This document shows positions 23,574 through 35,244 of a stretch of DNA of 64,000 nucleotides, piece by piece. The notes beneath the pieces were generated by a model that had not been told where the DNA came from, ran no database searches, and saw only the letters and a program-made list of their open reading frames with translations. The position numbers and the translations under genes were made by a program. The stretch comes from Callorhinus ursinus. Taxonomy: Eukaryota > Chordata > Mammalia > Carnivora > Otariidae. Location of the stretch: positions 23,044,896 to 23,108,895 of the forward strand of contig NW_020312827.1 of NCBI RefSeq assembly GCF_003265705.1, in the 5' to 3' direction. Numbering within the stretch: the first letter of the stretch is position 1; the number at the start of each line of letters is the position of its first letter.

Positions 23574-26465
23574 CAAAACCTCATCTGAAATGTGGAGTCT
23601 TTGGGAGAATGATTAAATTTTTAAGAGCCCAGAGATTCCAAATGTTTAATATTCTTAAGGAAATATTTCTCAAACATATGGCATGCTTTTCCCATCTTAG
23701 GAAACAGAGTATGTTGGGTATAATTTATGTACTTCAAAAAAAATTTTTTGTGGGTAAAATATTCTGGTTCTGCCACTATCCTTCTAGATTCGCTTGGATG
23801 AATCATCTATTTTTTCAGATGTAAACTGAGGCTCTTTCACTAGATCAGGCCTTTGCAAAGTTTTTGTGGTAAAGAATCAGTTTTGTTTACTTCATTTTGC
23901 TTTTTAAATTTCCAATCCATCAGGACAATCTATGGTCCTAAGGTGCAGAACTAGCAGCTCAAGCCATGTGTGACTCACCAGGTGAGTTGGAAAACACTGA
24001 ACTGGTTGACACCCTGTTCAATGACAGTAGGCCACAATCTGGATGTCCCCGTATATGGAACTGCTATCAAAGTGTTTAAATGGTTACTCTCAGTCTCAAT
24101 ATTTAAAAATTCTCATGGATAGGTAAGTGGTCTTAGCCAGCACTGACCTACAGGAAACACTTTGAGTAATCCAGAGCTAGATGATGTGTAAGATCCATCC
24201 AACCCAAAGAGTCTAGGGTTTTAAAATCTTGATGAACATCAGTTATTTCACTGGTGTTTTAAGAAAATTATGAAGAAACGCTGGTCTCTGCAAGGCCCAT
24301 TCTTTGAATCCTCCATGGTTTAAGATTACACTCACTTCTCTTGAGTTCCCTTGAGGCTACTGCTTGTGCCCAAAAGATTCTATTAGAATTTCCTTCTGTG
24401 GCCCCCCTTGGGGCACTTCTGTCCCTGCTGCTGTCCTCTCCGCTCAGAGACTTGACTACTTCCAACATTCTCCATCAATCCCACTTGCTGTCTGTAGCCC
24501 AGTTCTTGGTTCTTCTGTGTGATATTAAAACTAAGTCTAAGGCCTCTGTCTAACCCCATTCCATTCCTATGGAAGAAAGTGCATGGGCTACGCGATAAGT
24601 TTTTCCTCAGTTTAAGGGCTGTGCCCCCTTATCTCTGGCTAGCTTTAGATTCACAATTGCCTTGGAAGTTCCAAAATTCCAACAGTTAGATAAAGGGCTC
24701 ATTATTCTTATATTTCCTTGAATAATGAATAAAAATCAGATAATGGGGCAATTTCTGAACACTCTTCCAAATGCTAAAATCTAATTTTAAAATGTATTAA
24801 GATGATAAAACATTTAAAAATATTTCTCAGTCCCCAAAGCATTCATTCTCACAAACCAGCCACTTTTGCTTTTTAAGAATTAAATAGAACTACTAAAATA
24901 ATGCAAATACTGAATAAACATGTTTTCTATTTTTATATTTTCCACCCTTAGATGAGGAATGGCAGTAAACCCACATAAGAACTTGAAGCCATCAAACAAA
25001 TTAAAGGGGGCAGAGAGACAAGATAGCAAGGGGGTTGGTGAACGAAACAGGCTTTTGGTCAAGGGGTTGCTTTCATGGAGCAAGGATTTGGACCAAGAGA
25101 CTACAGAAGTGGGATGATCACCGGATCTTGCCTGTTCGAACGTTCTGTAATTGTGGGATATGACATGAAGGTTCTTTTCACTCTGAGGAGCCATCACAGG
25201 AAATAAACACACGGGGACTAAAACCAAGCACGCAGCAACCAGAGACTGCCCATAATTTGAGCGGCCTGGTTCCCTCAGCTTCCTCACCACCAGGACAGCA
25301 TTTTGCCAAAGGCCTCTTGAGTTTCTGCAACTAAAAATGAGCCTACCAGAGAAAAGAACCTGTGGGAAGAGTTTCAAGGTGCAGGAATTGAAGAAGAAAA
25401 CATCATGGACAGAAGAGGAACAAGACGGAATAGCAATTCTGGTTTGAGTCACAGATGAGTTCAAAAGTCCAAAACCTAAAGAGCGTAACTTTTCCAAAGC
25501 TACAGACCTGGTGAGTGGCAGGGCAGAAACCCTGGTCAGTATGGCTAAAGTCAGTGGGCTGAACCACTATTCTGTACTGCTGTGTCCCTATAAAATTTTG
25601 CAAAGATTTCAAGTAGCTGAGAGATTCCAGGTTAAAAACCCCTGCTGTGAAATACAGGCACTGCGCTCTGTATCAGCACAAATCATTCTTTCTTAGGATT
25701 AAAAAAAAGCCACTGTATTTGTTACTCACACTGGGCCTCCCCTAGATGTCCACATACATATTTCACATGATGCAGCTCTTTCTTCAGCAGCCATTAACGG
25801 AAATGAAAACATAATTGGAATATCCATTCTTACTCCATTTGTAAACCTCCCAAGACCAAAGGAATTCAGGAACTTGACCCTAGAAAGCTCTAGGCTTTAG
25901 AACGTCCTGCAAATAATATTTCAAGACAAGCTGGGAGCTGTCTGGAAATCCAACTAAGAAGATCTAAGAAAGAAACCTTAAACCATAGCCACAGGGTAGA
26001 GAGGGACTCCGGGTCCATCAACAATGCCCCCTGATTCTCAATGTACCAGGGAGTCTTTTGCCAAAAAGGAAAGCTGACATCCACCAAAATACCCCCACTT
26101 TCAAGTCCAAGAGTACACCGTGTCCCTTCTGTGTGCCAAGGGCACATGATTACATAACAGTACAATGAGAGGTACTGAGCAGACAGAGATGTATTGAGTT
26201 TAAAAAAAATAAAAACAAAAATAATCCAATCTTATCGACAAGCCAAGGCCAGTTGGCAGGCAGGATGTACAAGACGCTGTTGTTGATACAAGTAAAGATC
26301 TACAGACATTCCTTCTGGGGGACTTGTTCTGGGGCCGAAGGGTATTGCCTCAGAAACAGTGAGTAGGAACTGGGGACTCTGAAGTGTCCATGTCATGGAG
26401 AGGAAAGAATCCTCTTTAGGGGCCCGGAAATCCAGGCTGGAAAAAAGGTTGACGCCTACTGGTTT
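23572..26465. other. Unique sequence holding the longest open frame of the window
   Basis: No gene supported. A minus-strand frame of 205 codons (24880-25497) is the longest in the window. It shows no signal peptide, no membrane-segment pattern and no motif I recognise, and no splice sites were convincing at its ends. It is most likely chance. A short A9/T6 run occurs at 23738-23752. Confidence 0.35.
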
Positions 26466-26469
26466 ACCC

Positions 26470-26650
26470 AACCTCGGGCCAACTGTTCAACTTCTCTGAG
26501 CCCTTTTTAAAATCTGTGAAATAAATAACAGCACTCAGGCCCCACCCATTTCACAGGGTTGTCTCACCATCCAAATGGAAAAAGAAAATGTATTTGAAAA
26601 TGCTTTGTAACCGTTAAGTCATTATGCAAATAATTGCTATTATTACATAT
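26470..26650 (+). mobile_element. MIR SINE
   Basis: Forward MIR order: 'gttcaacttctctgagccctttttaaaatctgtgaaataaataacagca', 'cccatttcacagggttgtctcacc', 'aaaatgctttgtaaccgttaagtcattatgcaaataattgctattatta'. Confidence 0.6.
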
Positions 26651-26676
26651 GTGTGCTTTCCTATATAGCCGCAAGT

Positions 26677-26832
26677 GATTCGGAAGGGGAAGAAAAGAGG
26701 GAGGGAAAATGGAAAGAAGTACAGAAAGAGAAACTACAGAACGGAGGATGGGAAAGATAGGAGGGAGGGAGACAGCAAATCTCTGCCCCGGAAAAGAAGG
26801 AATAAAAAGAAAGGAAGGGAAGAGAAACTGGT
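26677..26832. repeat. Purine-rich tract
   Basis: Almost only A and G on the plus strand for about 150 bp (GGAAGGGGAAGAAAAGAGGG and similar), with no clean repeat unit. Long mirror-like purine tracts can form triplex DNA. The minus-strand open frames across it (94 and 113 codons) are Ser/Phe/Pro-rich translations of the tract. Confidence 0.85.
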
Positions 26833-26869
26833 GCTGGTACAGTAACAAATAAATCCCCCCAGCATGACA

Positions 26870-27030
26870 GCCTTCTGCTGAAGCATTTCATTTTCCCACA
26901 ACATAATGGTGTGTTATTGCCCATTATCTGTTCTGTCAGTGCCAGAGTCGATATTAAATGAGGGGCAGCTGCATTTAGCTGCCATTTTTCAGCTGTCTTC
27001 ACGTTGCCATGGAGACCTGGTTGTTTCTGG
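26870..27030. promoter_or_regulatory. Candidate regulatory cluster: two E-boxes and an RFX-type X-box
   Basis: Two CAGCTG E-boxes lie at 26966-26971 and 26990-26995, followed by GTTGCCATGGAGAC at 27003-27016. The last fits the RFX X-box pattern (GTNRCC, short gap, RGYAAC-like half) with one weak position. ATTA and GATA-like motifs occur at 26905-26930, and no repeat family is visible. The motifs are seen; enhancer function is inference. Confidence 0.35.
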
Positions 27031-27930
27031 GTGAACCTGCCAGGAAAGCAAGCGGGGAGTCAGGTGCAGGGGGAGCAAATGCTACAAGGGATTGTGGTGT
27101 CAGGGTGGGGAGGAAGGGAAGGGCCAGAGGCAGGGGAATGTGACAGAAGAAAGAACAGCACAGAGCTGTTTTGTCATGCTCTGCTTGCACCTGATAAATC
27201 AGTCATTTCGAAAACACAATCCATATTCCAGTGGCCCTACACAGCCGATTCTCCTTCACAGTGCCTCTCCAATCAAATTCCACAGGAGCTTAAATTTGGG
27301 GTTCTGAAATAATCACAGATTCCTTCTTTCTACCCCATCCACTTCCCCGCCTACTCTTCACCTCCACCCTGGTGCCAGGGACTAGTTTTGGATTTCTCAA
27401 TGTTCAGCCCTGAGAATAGAGTTTTACAAAGGACATCCATACCTAGACTCTACCCAACCCATTTTTTTCTAGAACATATTTATTTTTTCACAAAATTATA
27501 GATTTTTAAATCTACATAGGATCCAGAAACCACTGAGTCCATCGGGTTACGTAGAAGAGAAGTGGAGCTGGCCAGGGGGTGACTGGCATTGAACCTCGTG
27601 GTGTCGGGCTTGAGAGAACTGAAAACTGGTTCTGCACCCAAGAGGGCCAGCAGTCCTCATGCACTTGGAAGAGCAGGAGCCCAGTCGGCCAGATCTTCTG
27701 GCTTTTTAAAACAGAATCCAGAAATCTCTATTTTTGAGTAACATCTTCAATTTTTAAAAGCTGGCTCAACTTTAAAAAAATATATATTTCTGCATGCTAG
27801 TTACATGGGCTGCCATTTTGCAACTGGACTTAGTCCAACATCATTTTCAGTTGAGGCTTAGAAATGCTAAGAAATTTGACCAATCTCATTACTTTCCCAA
27901 ATGTAACTTTCCCTTCCATAATCCAATCTA
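27030..27930. other. Unique sequence, no gene seen
   Basis: No gene or clear repeat. The GC-richer part 27040-27170 has short frames open on both strands. Confidence 0.4.
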
Positions 27931-28050
27931 GTCTGTCTGTGTGTCTGTCTCTGTCTCTCTCTCCCTCCCTCTCCCTCCCTATTCTTCCTCCTTCTCTCTC
28001 TCTCTCTCTCTCCCCTCCTCTCTCCATCTCTCCCCCACACACCCTCACTT
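27930..28050. repeat. Polypyrimidine low-complexity tract
   Basis: CT-rich for about 115 bp: TGTCTGTGTGTCTGTCTC, then CTCTCCCTCCCTCTCC and a (CT)10-like run, then CCCCTCC. Reverse-strand Arg/Glu-rich frames here are artefacts. Confidence 0.95.
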
Positions 28051-28269
28051 CCAGTAGGAGGTAAAGAGGGCTGTAAAATCACTTTTCCTGGTATCCTGCA
28101 TGAATTTGCTCATGGGACAAATGTTTTCCAAGAGCCCCAAATATCGAATATCACGTACTAGCTGTTAGAAGGAGACAACAGGTTAATTTCCTACGGGCAA
28201 AGCTCCATTAACACCCATGCCATGCCTTTTCACTACAATCTCCCTTTTTTTGTTTTTTTAATTACAAAT

Positions 28270-28520
28270 TACAAAAATAAGAAGAGTGGACATTTACCGA
28301 GTGCTCACAAAGTGCTAAAAAGTGCTTAACATATACTTTCTTACTGAATTCTCACCAGAACCGTTGGAATCATATATTATTACCCCATTCCACAGGTGAG
28401 AACACTGAAGGTCAATATGCCCAAGGTCATGTGACTAGTAAGAGGCCAGGCCAGGAATCAAAGCCAAGTATGTCAGACTCTGAAGCTCAAGTGCTTACCC
28501 ACTAGGTTGTACTGTCGCCC
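28270..28520 (-). mobile_element. MIR SINE, near full length
   Basis: Reads cleanly as a reversed MIR: 'ggacatttaccgagtgctcacaaagtgc', 'cttactgaattctcaccagaaccg', 'attaccccattccacaggtgagaacactga', 'gcccaaggtcatgtgactagtaagaggccaggccaggaatcaaagcc', ending 'gtgcttacccactaggttgtactg'. One of the best MIR copies in the window. Confidence 0.85.
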
Positions 28521-28714
28521 TATAAAATACAGTAACGTTCCAGAACTTAGTTTTATGATATCCTACTCATTTCCTTTTTTAACCCAAACTTTAAAATAGT
28601 CTGACGGCTCTTCCCAGGGCCTGGCTTACTGCACCATCCTCATAAAAAGTAAGTTTAATTAATGACATCTTTCATTAGAACCCTGACTTAGGAGTTTACT
28701 TCTGTGTGTGTCAC

Positions 28715-29255
28715 CTTGCCCCTTCTCACCGACATTGTCTCCTGACCCCTCCCTGCTCCCATCCTGGCTTTAACCACTTCCTCCTCCAAATCACAACCAG
28801 AGTGATCATTCCCCATGTAGATATGAGCATGTCATTCTCCTCCCTTAAGTCAACTGTGTCTTCAGTTATGGGTTTCAGGATGAACCTCCACTGCTCACTG
28901 AGCCATCCATCCAAAGCCTCCATGATCTGACTCCCTTGTGGTCTGGCCCATGCTGTCCCCTGTGTCTTCCCCAAAGCAGCCTTAGTGCCAAGCAGTACTC
29001 CTTCACCCTTGGCTTCCCAAACACCGCAGATTGCTCCAAGCCTCCAACACGCCTAGCCCATTTCCGGGAATGCCTCTGTGTCTCCCCCTTGTCTATCCGT
29101 ACTCTGTTCATCCTTCACAACACAGTTCAAGCCTCATCTCCCCCAGGCAGTCTTTGGGATCCCCCCATGTCTAAGCCAGATGCCCCTTCTCCAAGTGTCG
29201 TTGGCCCCAGGTCCCACTATGGTAATAATTATCACTCCACACTATAATCTTGGAG
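28715..29255 (+). mobile_element. L2 LINE fragment
   Basis: Forward L2-type 3' ORF/UTR region. Blocks resemble 'accagagtgatcattcc...catgtcattctcctccc', 'gatctgactcccttgtggtctgg', 'cttcacccttggcttcccaaacac', 'ttcatccttcacaacacagttcaagcctcatctcccccaggcagtctttgg'. These follow the L2 order without the final terminus. The frames across it are decayed L2 coding remnant. Confidence 0.65.
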
Positions 29256-29259
29256 AACA

Positions 29260-30050
29260 AGCACCCAGCTAGGGTCCTGGCAGACCACAGGTTGTCATGA
29301 AATGATTATCAAATGAACGACCCATCTCAGTTGACAAAGAATTAAGGTTATTTTCTAAATCTATACAGACATCCCTCCCTGACATTAAATACAACTGATC
29401 AAGTGACAAGGGAATCAATAATAGTTTCCTTGCCCACACTATACCATGTACCAGACTTCCTAAACAGTGCTTTCCTGTCAATCATCATGCCCCAACTGGT
29501 AAGAACTTAGGTACATAAGTATGCACATAACTACAGGCATACATAAATGAGTGGATCAGTTTATTTAAAAAGAGGAAAGAGAAATGTTCTAATACACAGT
29601 GACATCTGGGATATATTGGTTCTGCACAGTGGCCATGGATAACAACAATGGTTAACAGGTAGGTCTCTTTTGGCTGAAGGCCTATTCTAGGTCAGAGCAC
29701 ACTGGACGGGAAGTTGTAGCATTTCAGACCCACATGAAGGACTCCACTGTGACCTCTGATACCAGTAAACAGTGACTCCTACCCCAGACACACACAGAAC
29801 TACTACCATCTCCACCAACGTCCTAGTGGTCAACTTCTGTTTCATGTTTCTGACTCTTTATGCCTCAACATTCTTCTCTTAACAGAGGTCCGTTTCCCTC
29901 CTGTCTCTATTTTTCATTCCAAAAGCTTAGAAACAGAGTTTCCACATCAATTAAATACTACCCAACTTCTCACATTTCCCCTCAGAGCCACAGCACCTTC
30001 TTGATTCATGGTACCCAGAAAAGTACCTGGAACTGTAGTAACACCAGCTC
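29260..30050. other. Unique sequence, no gene seen
   Basis: No gene or clear repeat recognised. It ends with the left target site of the next SINE. Confidence 0.4.
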
Positions 30051-30067
30051 TTTTACTTTAGCATCTT

Positions 30068-30240
30068 TTTTTTTAAAGATTTTATTTATTTATTCATAAG
30101 AGACAGAGAGAGAGAGAGGCAGAGGGAGAAGCAGGCTCCCCACTGAGCAGGCAGCCTGATGCGGGACTCGATCCCAGGACCCCGGGATCATGACCTGAGC
30201 CAAAGGCAGACGCTTAACCATCTGAGCCACCCAGGCACCC
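30068..30240 (-). mobile_element. CAN SINE, minus strand, perfect 15-bp target-site duplication
   Basis: Reversed CAN SINE: poly-T/TTTTAAAGATTTTATTTATT at the left, (GA)n, 'gcaggctccccactgagcag', 'cgggactcgatcccaggaccccgggatcatgacctgag', ending GAGCCACCCAGGCACCC. The flanks are exactly TTACTTTAGCATCTT on both sides (30053-30067 and 30241-30255). Perfect duplicates indicate the youngest clear insertion here. Confidence 0.98.
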
Positions 30241-30255
30241 TTACTTTAGCATCTT

Positions 30256-31330
30256 AAAAATGCTAGGGAAAAAATGTCTCCTAGTGGCAGAGGGGCTCTG
30301 TGAATATTTGAGGATATAAGTAAAGAGGACAGACTGCCATTTCCTTAAATAAACATACACACTTACAAAAATCTTTACACAATCCATGGCTTTGAGAATA
30401 GCAACATATCATGCCTGGTTCTACCATTACTTATCAGAATGGAACTATCCAATTGCACTCAAAAAATACATTTGATAGGAATATATCTGATAAGAAAGCT
30501 TTCCATGATAAGATCACTAAGCAAGTGCTCTGTCATCTACATACTTGGATCCTCAGCCTCTGGCACAATGCCAAGCCCATAGCAGGTGCATAACAACAGA
30601 ACTGACCTAGAGAGGGGATTAGGAGGACTTCCAGACACCTCAAGGCTGGGCCAATGATGATACAGAGGGCTGAGCTGAAGGAGCAAGATCATTATCTCAG
30701 GACAGTAGGCCAGAGCCCAGGTTTGCCTAAGAAGGCAGCTGTCCTGCCTGAGTTCTTAGACTCGGTCCTCTGGGATTAACAAAGGGGCCAATTCAGAAGA
30801 GGTGGGTAAACAGGATGGAATGCTTCCCATGGAAGCTTAGCAGGAAAGGAGTCCAGTATACTCCCTGGGTCGAGGTGGAGCTCTCCCCCGCACCTCTAAA
30901 ACCGAACAAAATCCCCTCACAAAAGCTCATGACAGCCAGAGATCCAACAGACCATATGGCTATGATCATAAAAATTCTCAGCATGCCAACCAGAATCTCA
31001 GGGAATTTATCCTCAGAGAATGAGGAGCAGGAAAATGGTCACAGCCACCTAAAACTGTGAAAGGTTAAGGAAAACGCTTCTTGCTCAATAAATAAGGGAC
31101 ATGATTTCTGTTTAGACACTTAGGTATACACATTACTAGAAAATAATCATTGTATTTTTTATTTCCCAATACGAGCTGAATCCATTTGTGAAAAAGGACT
31201 TTGCAATAGAGAGCATTCGATGTTGGTCAACACACTGTCAGGGGTGCTAAACAAGAAATCTCCCCCCAGCGGATGATCTCCTCTGAAAGAAAGCCTTGGC
31301 TTCACTGAGGATTGAACATTAAAAAGGTAG
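30256..31330. other. Mostly unique sequence
   Basis: The part 30505-30600 ('cctctggcacaatgccaagcccatagcaggtgcataacaaca') resembles a forward L2 or MIR 3' end. The rest shows no gene or clear repeat. Confidence 0.4.
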
Positions 31331-31334
31331 TACA

Positions 31335-31665
31335 TTTGAGTTCAAAGAATATTTATTGAGCACCTAGGACTCCGTGTTAGGCTCCAGGAATACAAATGGG
31401 GATAAGACATGGCCATACCCTTCAGAAGTTAGCAGCCCGGCAGCCCAGGGAGAGGCAGTGTTCACTCACTGCAATATAACATGAGCTCAGAGTTCAGAGA
31501 GGGAAAATTCAGCAAGACTAGGGAAGAGGGCAAAGACAGCTGGGGAAGGCTCTCTGGGTGGTGAAGCAGCTGAGCTAGTCTAGAAGAGGAGTAAAACTTG
31601 GCTAGGTGAAAAAGATGGAAAGAGTTTTTGGGCAAAGGAAGCAGCATGATCAAAGAAAACTCTCG
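31335..31665 (-). mobile_element. L2-type LINE fragment
   Basis: 'gaatatttattgagcacctaggactccgtgttaggctccaggaatacaaatggggataagacatggcc' is a reversed L2 terminus. It continues with 'ggaaggctctctgggtggtgaagcagctgagc' and 'gcaaaggaagcagcatgatc', in L2 order. Confidence 0.6.
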
Positions 31666-31669
31666 GTTG

Positions 31670-33115
31670 GTATTTCCTAATGAAAAATGTCAGATGAGAG
31701 CATGGCCTTGTCATCAGACCACATGAGAATCATAAGGAAAAATAATTCCAGAGATATGCATTGAAGACAGCTTGTATTTATGGTGCAAATCTATTTTTTT
31801 AGGTGTAAATAGCCCTAAAAAAAAAAGCAGTTATTGCTGTAAGAGGAAAACACATTCCTTTGATTTTTCTAGTTTAAAGAAATTCATCTTTTCTTCTAGT
31901 CCTATGCCCATGTCCCTCTTCCTGCCTGATCTTTTTTCATTCTCCATCTCCCCCTCACATTCTTGTGTGGCTTAAAATAGTCATCATCTATCTCCCTTCA
32001 CATATTTTGTCATTCTGCTAATCCTAAGGAATTAAAACCATGTAGATGCACATGCATACACACTCACACACCTACTGTCACCTGCTAACTCCGCATGTTG
32101 AACTGCATGATTATTTTAAGAACTCTTCGTTTGAAAAGTGGTTCCAATATTTACACGTAGACATTTTGTACATGGATGAAAACTGAAGCGTTTCCCAACT
32201 TGTTAAATATGGTTTACTATTACACCACTTAACACGTGTGAAATGGGATTCTTCTGTTTGTTTTATTTTTTTAAAGAAACCCCAACAAATGTAGATGTTT
32301 AAATATAGCACTTTTGGGCTTGTGTTTGTAAAGGGTGTGAAACTGAGTAAAGATTTGATAGAAAAATATCTAGAGATGGCGCCTCCCATATTTTTTATGA
32401 CCACGTATAATAAAGCTCCTTGCCTGGTAGCATTTTTATATGACATTAAATTCCAAGATCTCCCAGAGTTACTTCTGACCTGAACTGAATGTCAAATTAG
32501 AGGCCAGAGACCCAATATATATTATTCACTTGGATTTTTTCCCCTCCGGATTTCTTTTAATATTCCAATGGCATCACTCAAATAGAATTTCTTTCTCCTC
32601 CTTTTTTAGGGCACAGTAATTTACTTCCAGCAGTATCTGTGTTAGAGTTCAGCTTTTACCTCTGAGCTCCAAGGAAGTGCTTTAACTTATACAATCAGGT
32701 GTCAAGATACTAATGACTCCTTGTTCAAGGAGAGTAAGGACGGTGACATCAAAGGTGACTCATCTCATCAAAATACAGCAGACGTTTTCTTGCGCCTGAG
32801 GGAAGATTATGACTAAAACTCAAAGAAGCAAAGACAACTCCAAGTCAACCTGTGGGATAGAACGTTGGGAGGTAGTGGAAAGAAAATCAAAATCCTTTGC
32901 CTTATACTGTATTTCTTTAGAACCATACCTCTAGAAAGATGCTCTGAGAACAATCTTTGAATGTGAATCCCCAAGGCTCACGACCATGTATTTTCTGAAT
33001 CTGGTCTTGAGTATCCTCTGAGACTGTCCTGAGAGGTAGGACTCATAACACCCACAGTGTAAGGAGGTGATAGAAGCCAGTGCTGACTTTGAACATGAAT
33101 CTATTGTTATTCAAA
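31670..33115. other. Unique AT-rich sequence
   Basis: No gene or clear repeat. Frames of up to 111 codons (32111-32446, minus) have no recognisable family. The part 32100-32480 is repeat-free and AT-rich. Confidence 0.4.
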
Positions 33116-33126
33116 ACCAAATACTC

Positions 33127-33298
33127 GGGGTGCGTGGGTGGCTCAGTCGGTTAAGTGTCTGCCTTCAGCTCAGGTCATGATCCCAGGGTGCTGGGATCGA
33201 GCCCCACATCAGGAGCCTGCTTCTCCCTCTCCCTCTGCTCTCCCCCCCCCCATCCTGCTTGTGCTCTCTTGCTCTGTCAAATAAATACATAAAATCTT

Positions 33299-33301
<3 letters not shown>
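33127..33301 (+). mobile_element. CAN SINE whose tail became an (AC)n tract
   Basis: Head GGGGTGCGTGGGTGGCTCAG, 'gccttcagctcaggtcatgatcccagggtgctgg', shortened middle ('acatcaggagcctgcttctcc'), C-rich run, then AATAAATACATAAAATCTTA. The poly-A is replaced by an AC microsatellite. Target-site copies CAAATACTC lie before the element (33118-33126) and after the AC run (33341-33349), so the AC run lies inside the insertion. Confidence 0.95.

Positions 33302-33341
<40 letters not shown>
33302..33341. repeat. (AC)20 microsatellite grown from a SINE tail
   Basis: A pure AC run between the SINE tail and the right target-site duplicate. It is an example of a microsatellite seeded by a retroposon tail. 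Confidence 0.97.
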
Positions 33342-33344
<3 letters not shown>

Positions 33345-33349
33345 TACTC

Positions 33350-34735
33350 ACAGGGTTCTTACAAGTGTCAGAGGCTGAACAGAGGGTAAAGGGGTTTCTT
33401 TTGATACTCCCATGTGAAGACCACCTATGGTGGGTCTTAGTGAGACTAGCTACACCTCTTTGCCCAGTTAATGCCTTAAACCCTCTAGACCCAGATTCTT
33501 CTCCAACAAAATACACAGACTGAAGAGGATCTCTAAAATCCTTTTCAGGACCAACAAGCAGCTATGTTAGAAGTAAGCTGTTCTCACTTTTCGCCATTCA
33601 CAATCAAAGGGAAAATGGATCTCAGAAATGTTAGAGAGGACTCTGCCTTCACCTAACAGTAAATTCTCTATGTAGTAGTTGGTACTCAGTTGAGACCCTT
33701 GATTAGGGAGTTCCTTTTCCACACCCTCCTTGAGGTTATTCCTCCAAACTATCATATCATAAACATATAGGAACAGCCCAGTAACCCTCCTTCTTCTCTA
33801 CACAAAAATAAACAAATGAATGGTGTTTGTAAGTTTATCAAAAAAAAGATTTTTTTTAATAAAAGGCAGACAGACCATATAGAAATTCTGGGGACCAGAT
33901 CTTTATTTTCACGGGCCATCATTGACTCTGCCAACAACTTCATTTCCTATAACTCCACTTAGTCTGGGAAGGTCATTCTTTTTAAGCTCATAGGGCTAGT
34001 CCAGGTGCCCCTGACCCCTGAGGCTGGCCATTCAAAGTCACAAAGGTCCCAGCAGGCAGGAAGAAGTCTTGTCCTAATGATGCCGGTTGGTATTAATCAC
34101 AACCCACAGTCACAAAGAGGCAAGCAATAAAACGAACATGTGTAAGGCAACAGCGGCTATTATCATAATTCCTAATTATGACTGTTTAGAGGTCTCTCAA
34201 GGAATATAATTAAGTTGAACATGCCAAATGATAAAGAAAAAAATATTAATCCATCTTCTGTCCTCCCCTACCACCCACCAATAAGGCCTCTCTCTTCCTG
34301 AATTATCTGTAAGATCCTCTACACTTGCTCTGTTTTTTCACAAGTGGTACTGTCAAAGGGAATTTACTCTTCAGAAGAAAAGGCAGTTGGTTAGGAACCT
34401 TCACAGCTGCTGCAGGCAGCCCAGGATTTCAGTTAAAGGGCTCTTGACTGCAAACCTCAAGACTGAACCAAAAAAAAAATGAAAATGTAAAGGATAAAGA
34501 AATGAGTGTCCTGCTGAAGTAAGCAGGCCGGCTCTTTAATGTCATAAAAACAAGCCAGACAGAAGGGAGAACAATAGGGGGCAATGGAGAAAACCTCTGG
34601 GCATCCTGACGAAAGGCAAAGTATTGGAAGAAATTTCAAGGCCCAGGCAGGGAGCATGCTGGTTTCTAACAATTTGGTTTGGAAGTTCTTTTATGGTTTT
34701 GTTTTGTTGTTTTAATTCTACTGTCCACTACCTCT
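33350..34735. other. Unique sequence, no gene seen
   Basis: No gene or clear repeat. It contains the small palindrome at 34163-34181 (listed separately) and T/A-rich runs near 33840-33860. Confidence 0.4.
34163..34181. repeat. 8-bp palindromic arms with 3-bp spacer
   Basis: TCATAATT-CCT-AATTATGA: perfect arms with two TAATT/AATTA half-sites. This resembles a paired homeodomain site, but a chance origin is plausible in AT-rich DNA. Confidence 0.75.
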
Positions 34736-34738
34736 CCA

Positions 34739-34757
34739 AAAAAAAAAAAAAAAAAAA
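34739..34757. repeat. A19 homopolymer
   Basis: A run of 19 A preceded by 'cctctcc'. No retroposed element is recognisable upstream on the plus strand, so it may be an orphan tail. Confidence 0.9.
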
Positions 34758-35030
34758 TCCCCCAAAACTGTGAACAAATGGTTGAGTTTGGAATTGGAAG
34801 ACCCCTGGGTGCCAACTTGCTGCCTTGTCATCCCATGCTGACTGTAGATCAGGCCTGTGGGTTCCTGATGCTCCCCTGACCCTAACTCCCAGACTGAAGG
34901 ACCACAGAGGAAGAGAAGCTAAGATCCCTCCCTAGCTGAAGTCATTCTAAGTGAATTTCTCCGATGCCAAACCAAAATGGGTTTAAGAGACATGACTTGC
35001 CCCAAGTTATCCTTAATCAAGGACTCTAAA

Positions 35031-35240
35031 GGGCACCTGGATGGCTCAGTCGGTTGAGCATCCAAATCTTGATTTCGGCTCAGGTCGTGATCTCAGGGTT
35101 GTGCAATCGAGCCCCGTGTCGGGCTCTGGGCTAGGTGCAGAGCCTGCTCAAGATTCTCCCTCCCTCTCCCTCTGCCCCTCCCCACATACTCGCTGGCACT
35201 CTTTCCAAATAAAATAAAATAAAATAAAAAATAAAAAAAG
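35031..35240 (+). mobile_element. CAN SINE, older copy
   Basis: Head GGGCACCTGGATGGCTCAGT, 'gatttcggctcaggtcgtgatctcagggttgtg', 'gtcgggctctgggctaggtgcagagcctgctcaagattctccctccc', tail of AAAATAAAATAAAAT type. The 'caagattctccctc' middle marks an older subtype. No clear target-site duplication. Confidence 0.93.
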
Positions 35241-35244
35241 ATAC

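Noticed and set aside
23516..23824. Frame starting with alternating Cys and Val
   Set aside because: Translation of the (TG)n tract followed by non-coding sequence.
27830..28082. Arg/Glu-rich minus-strand frames
   Set aside because: Artefact of the CT-rich low-complexity tract.
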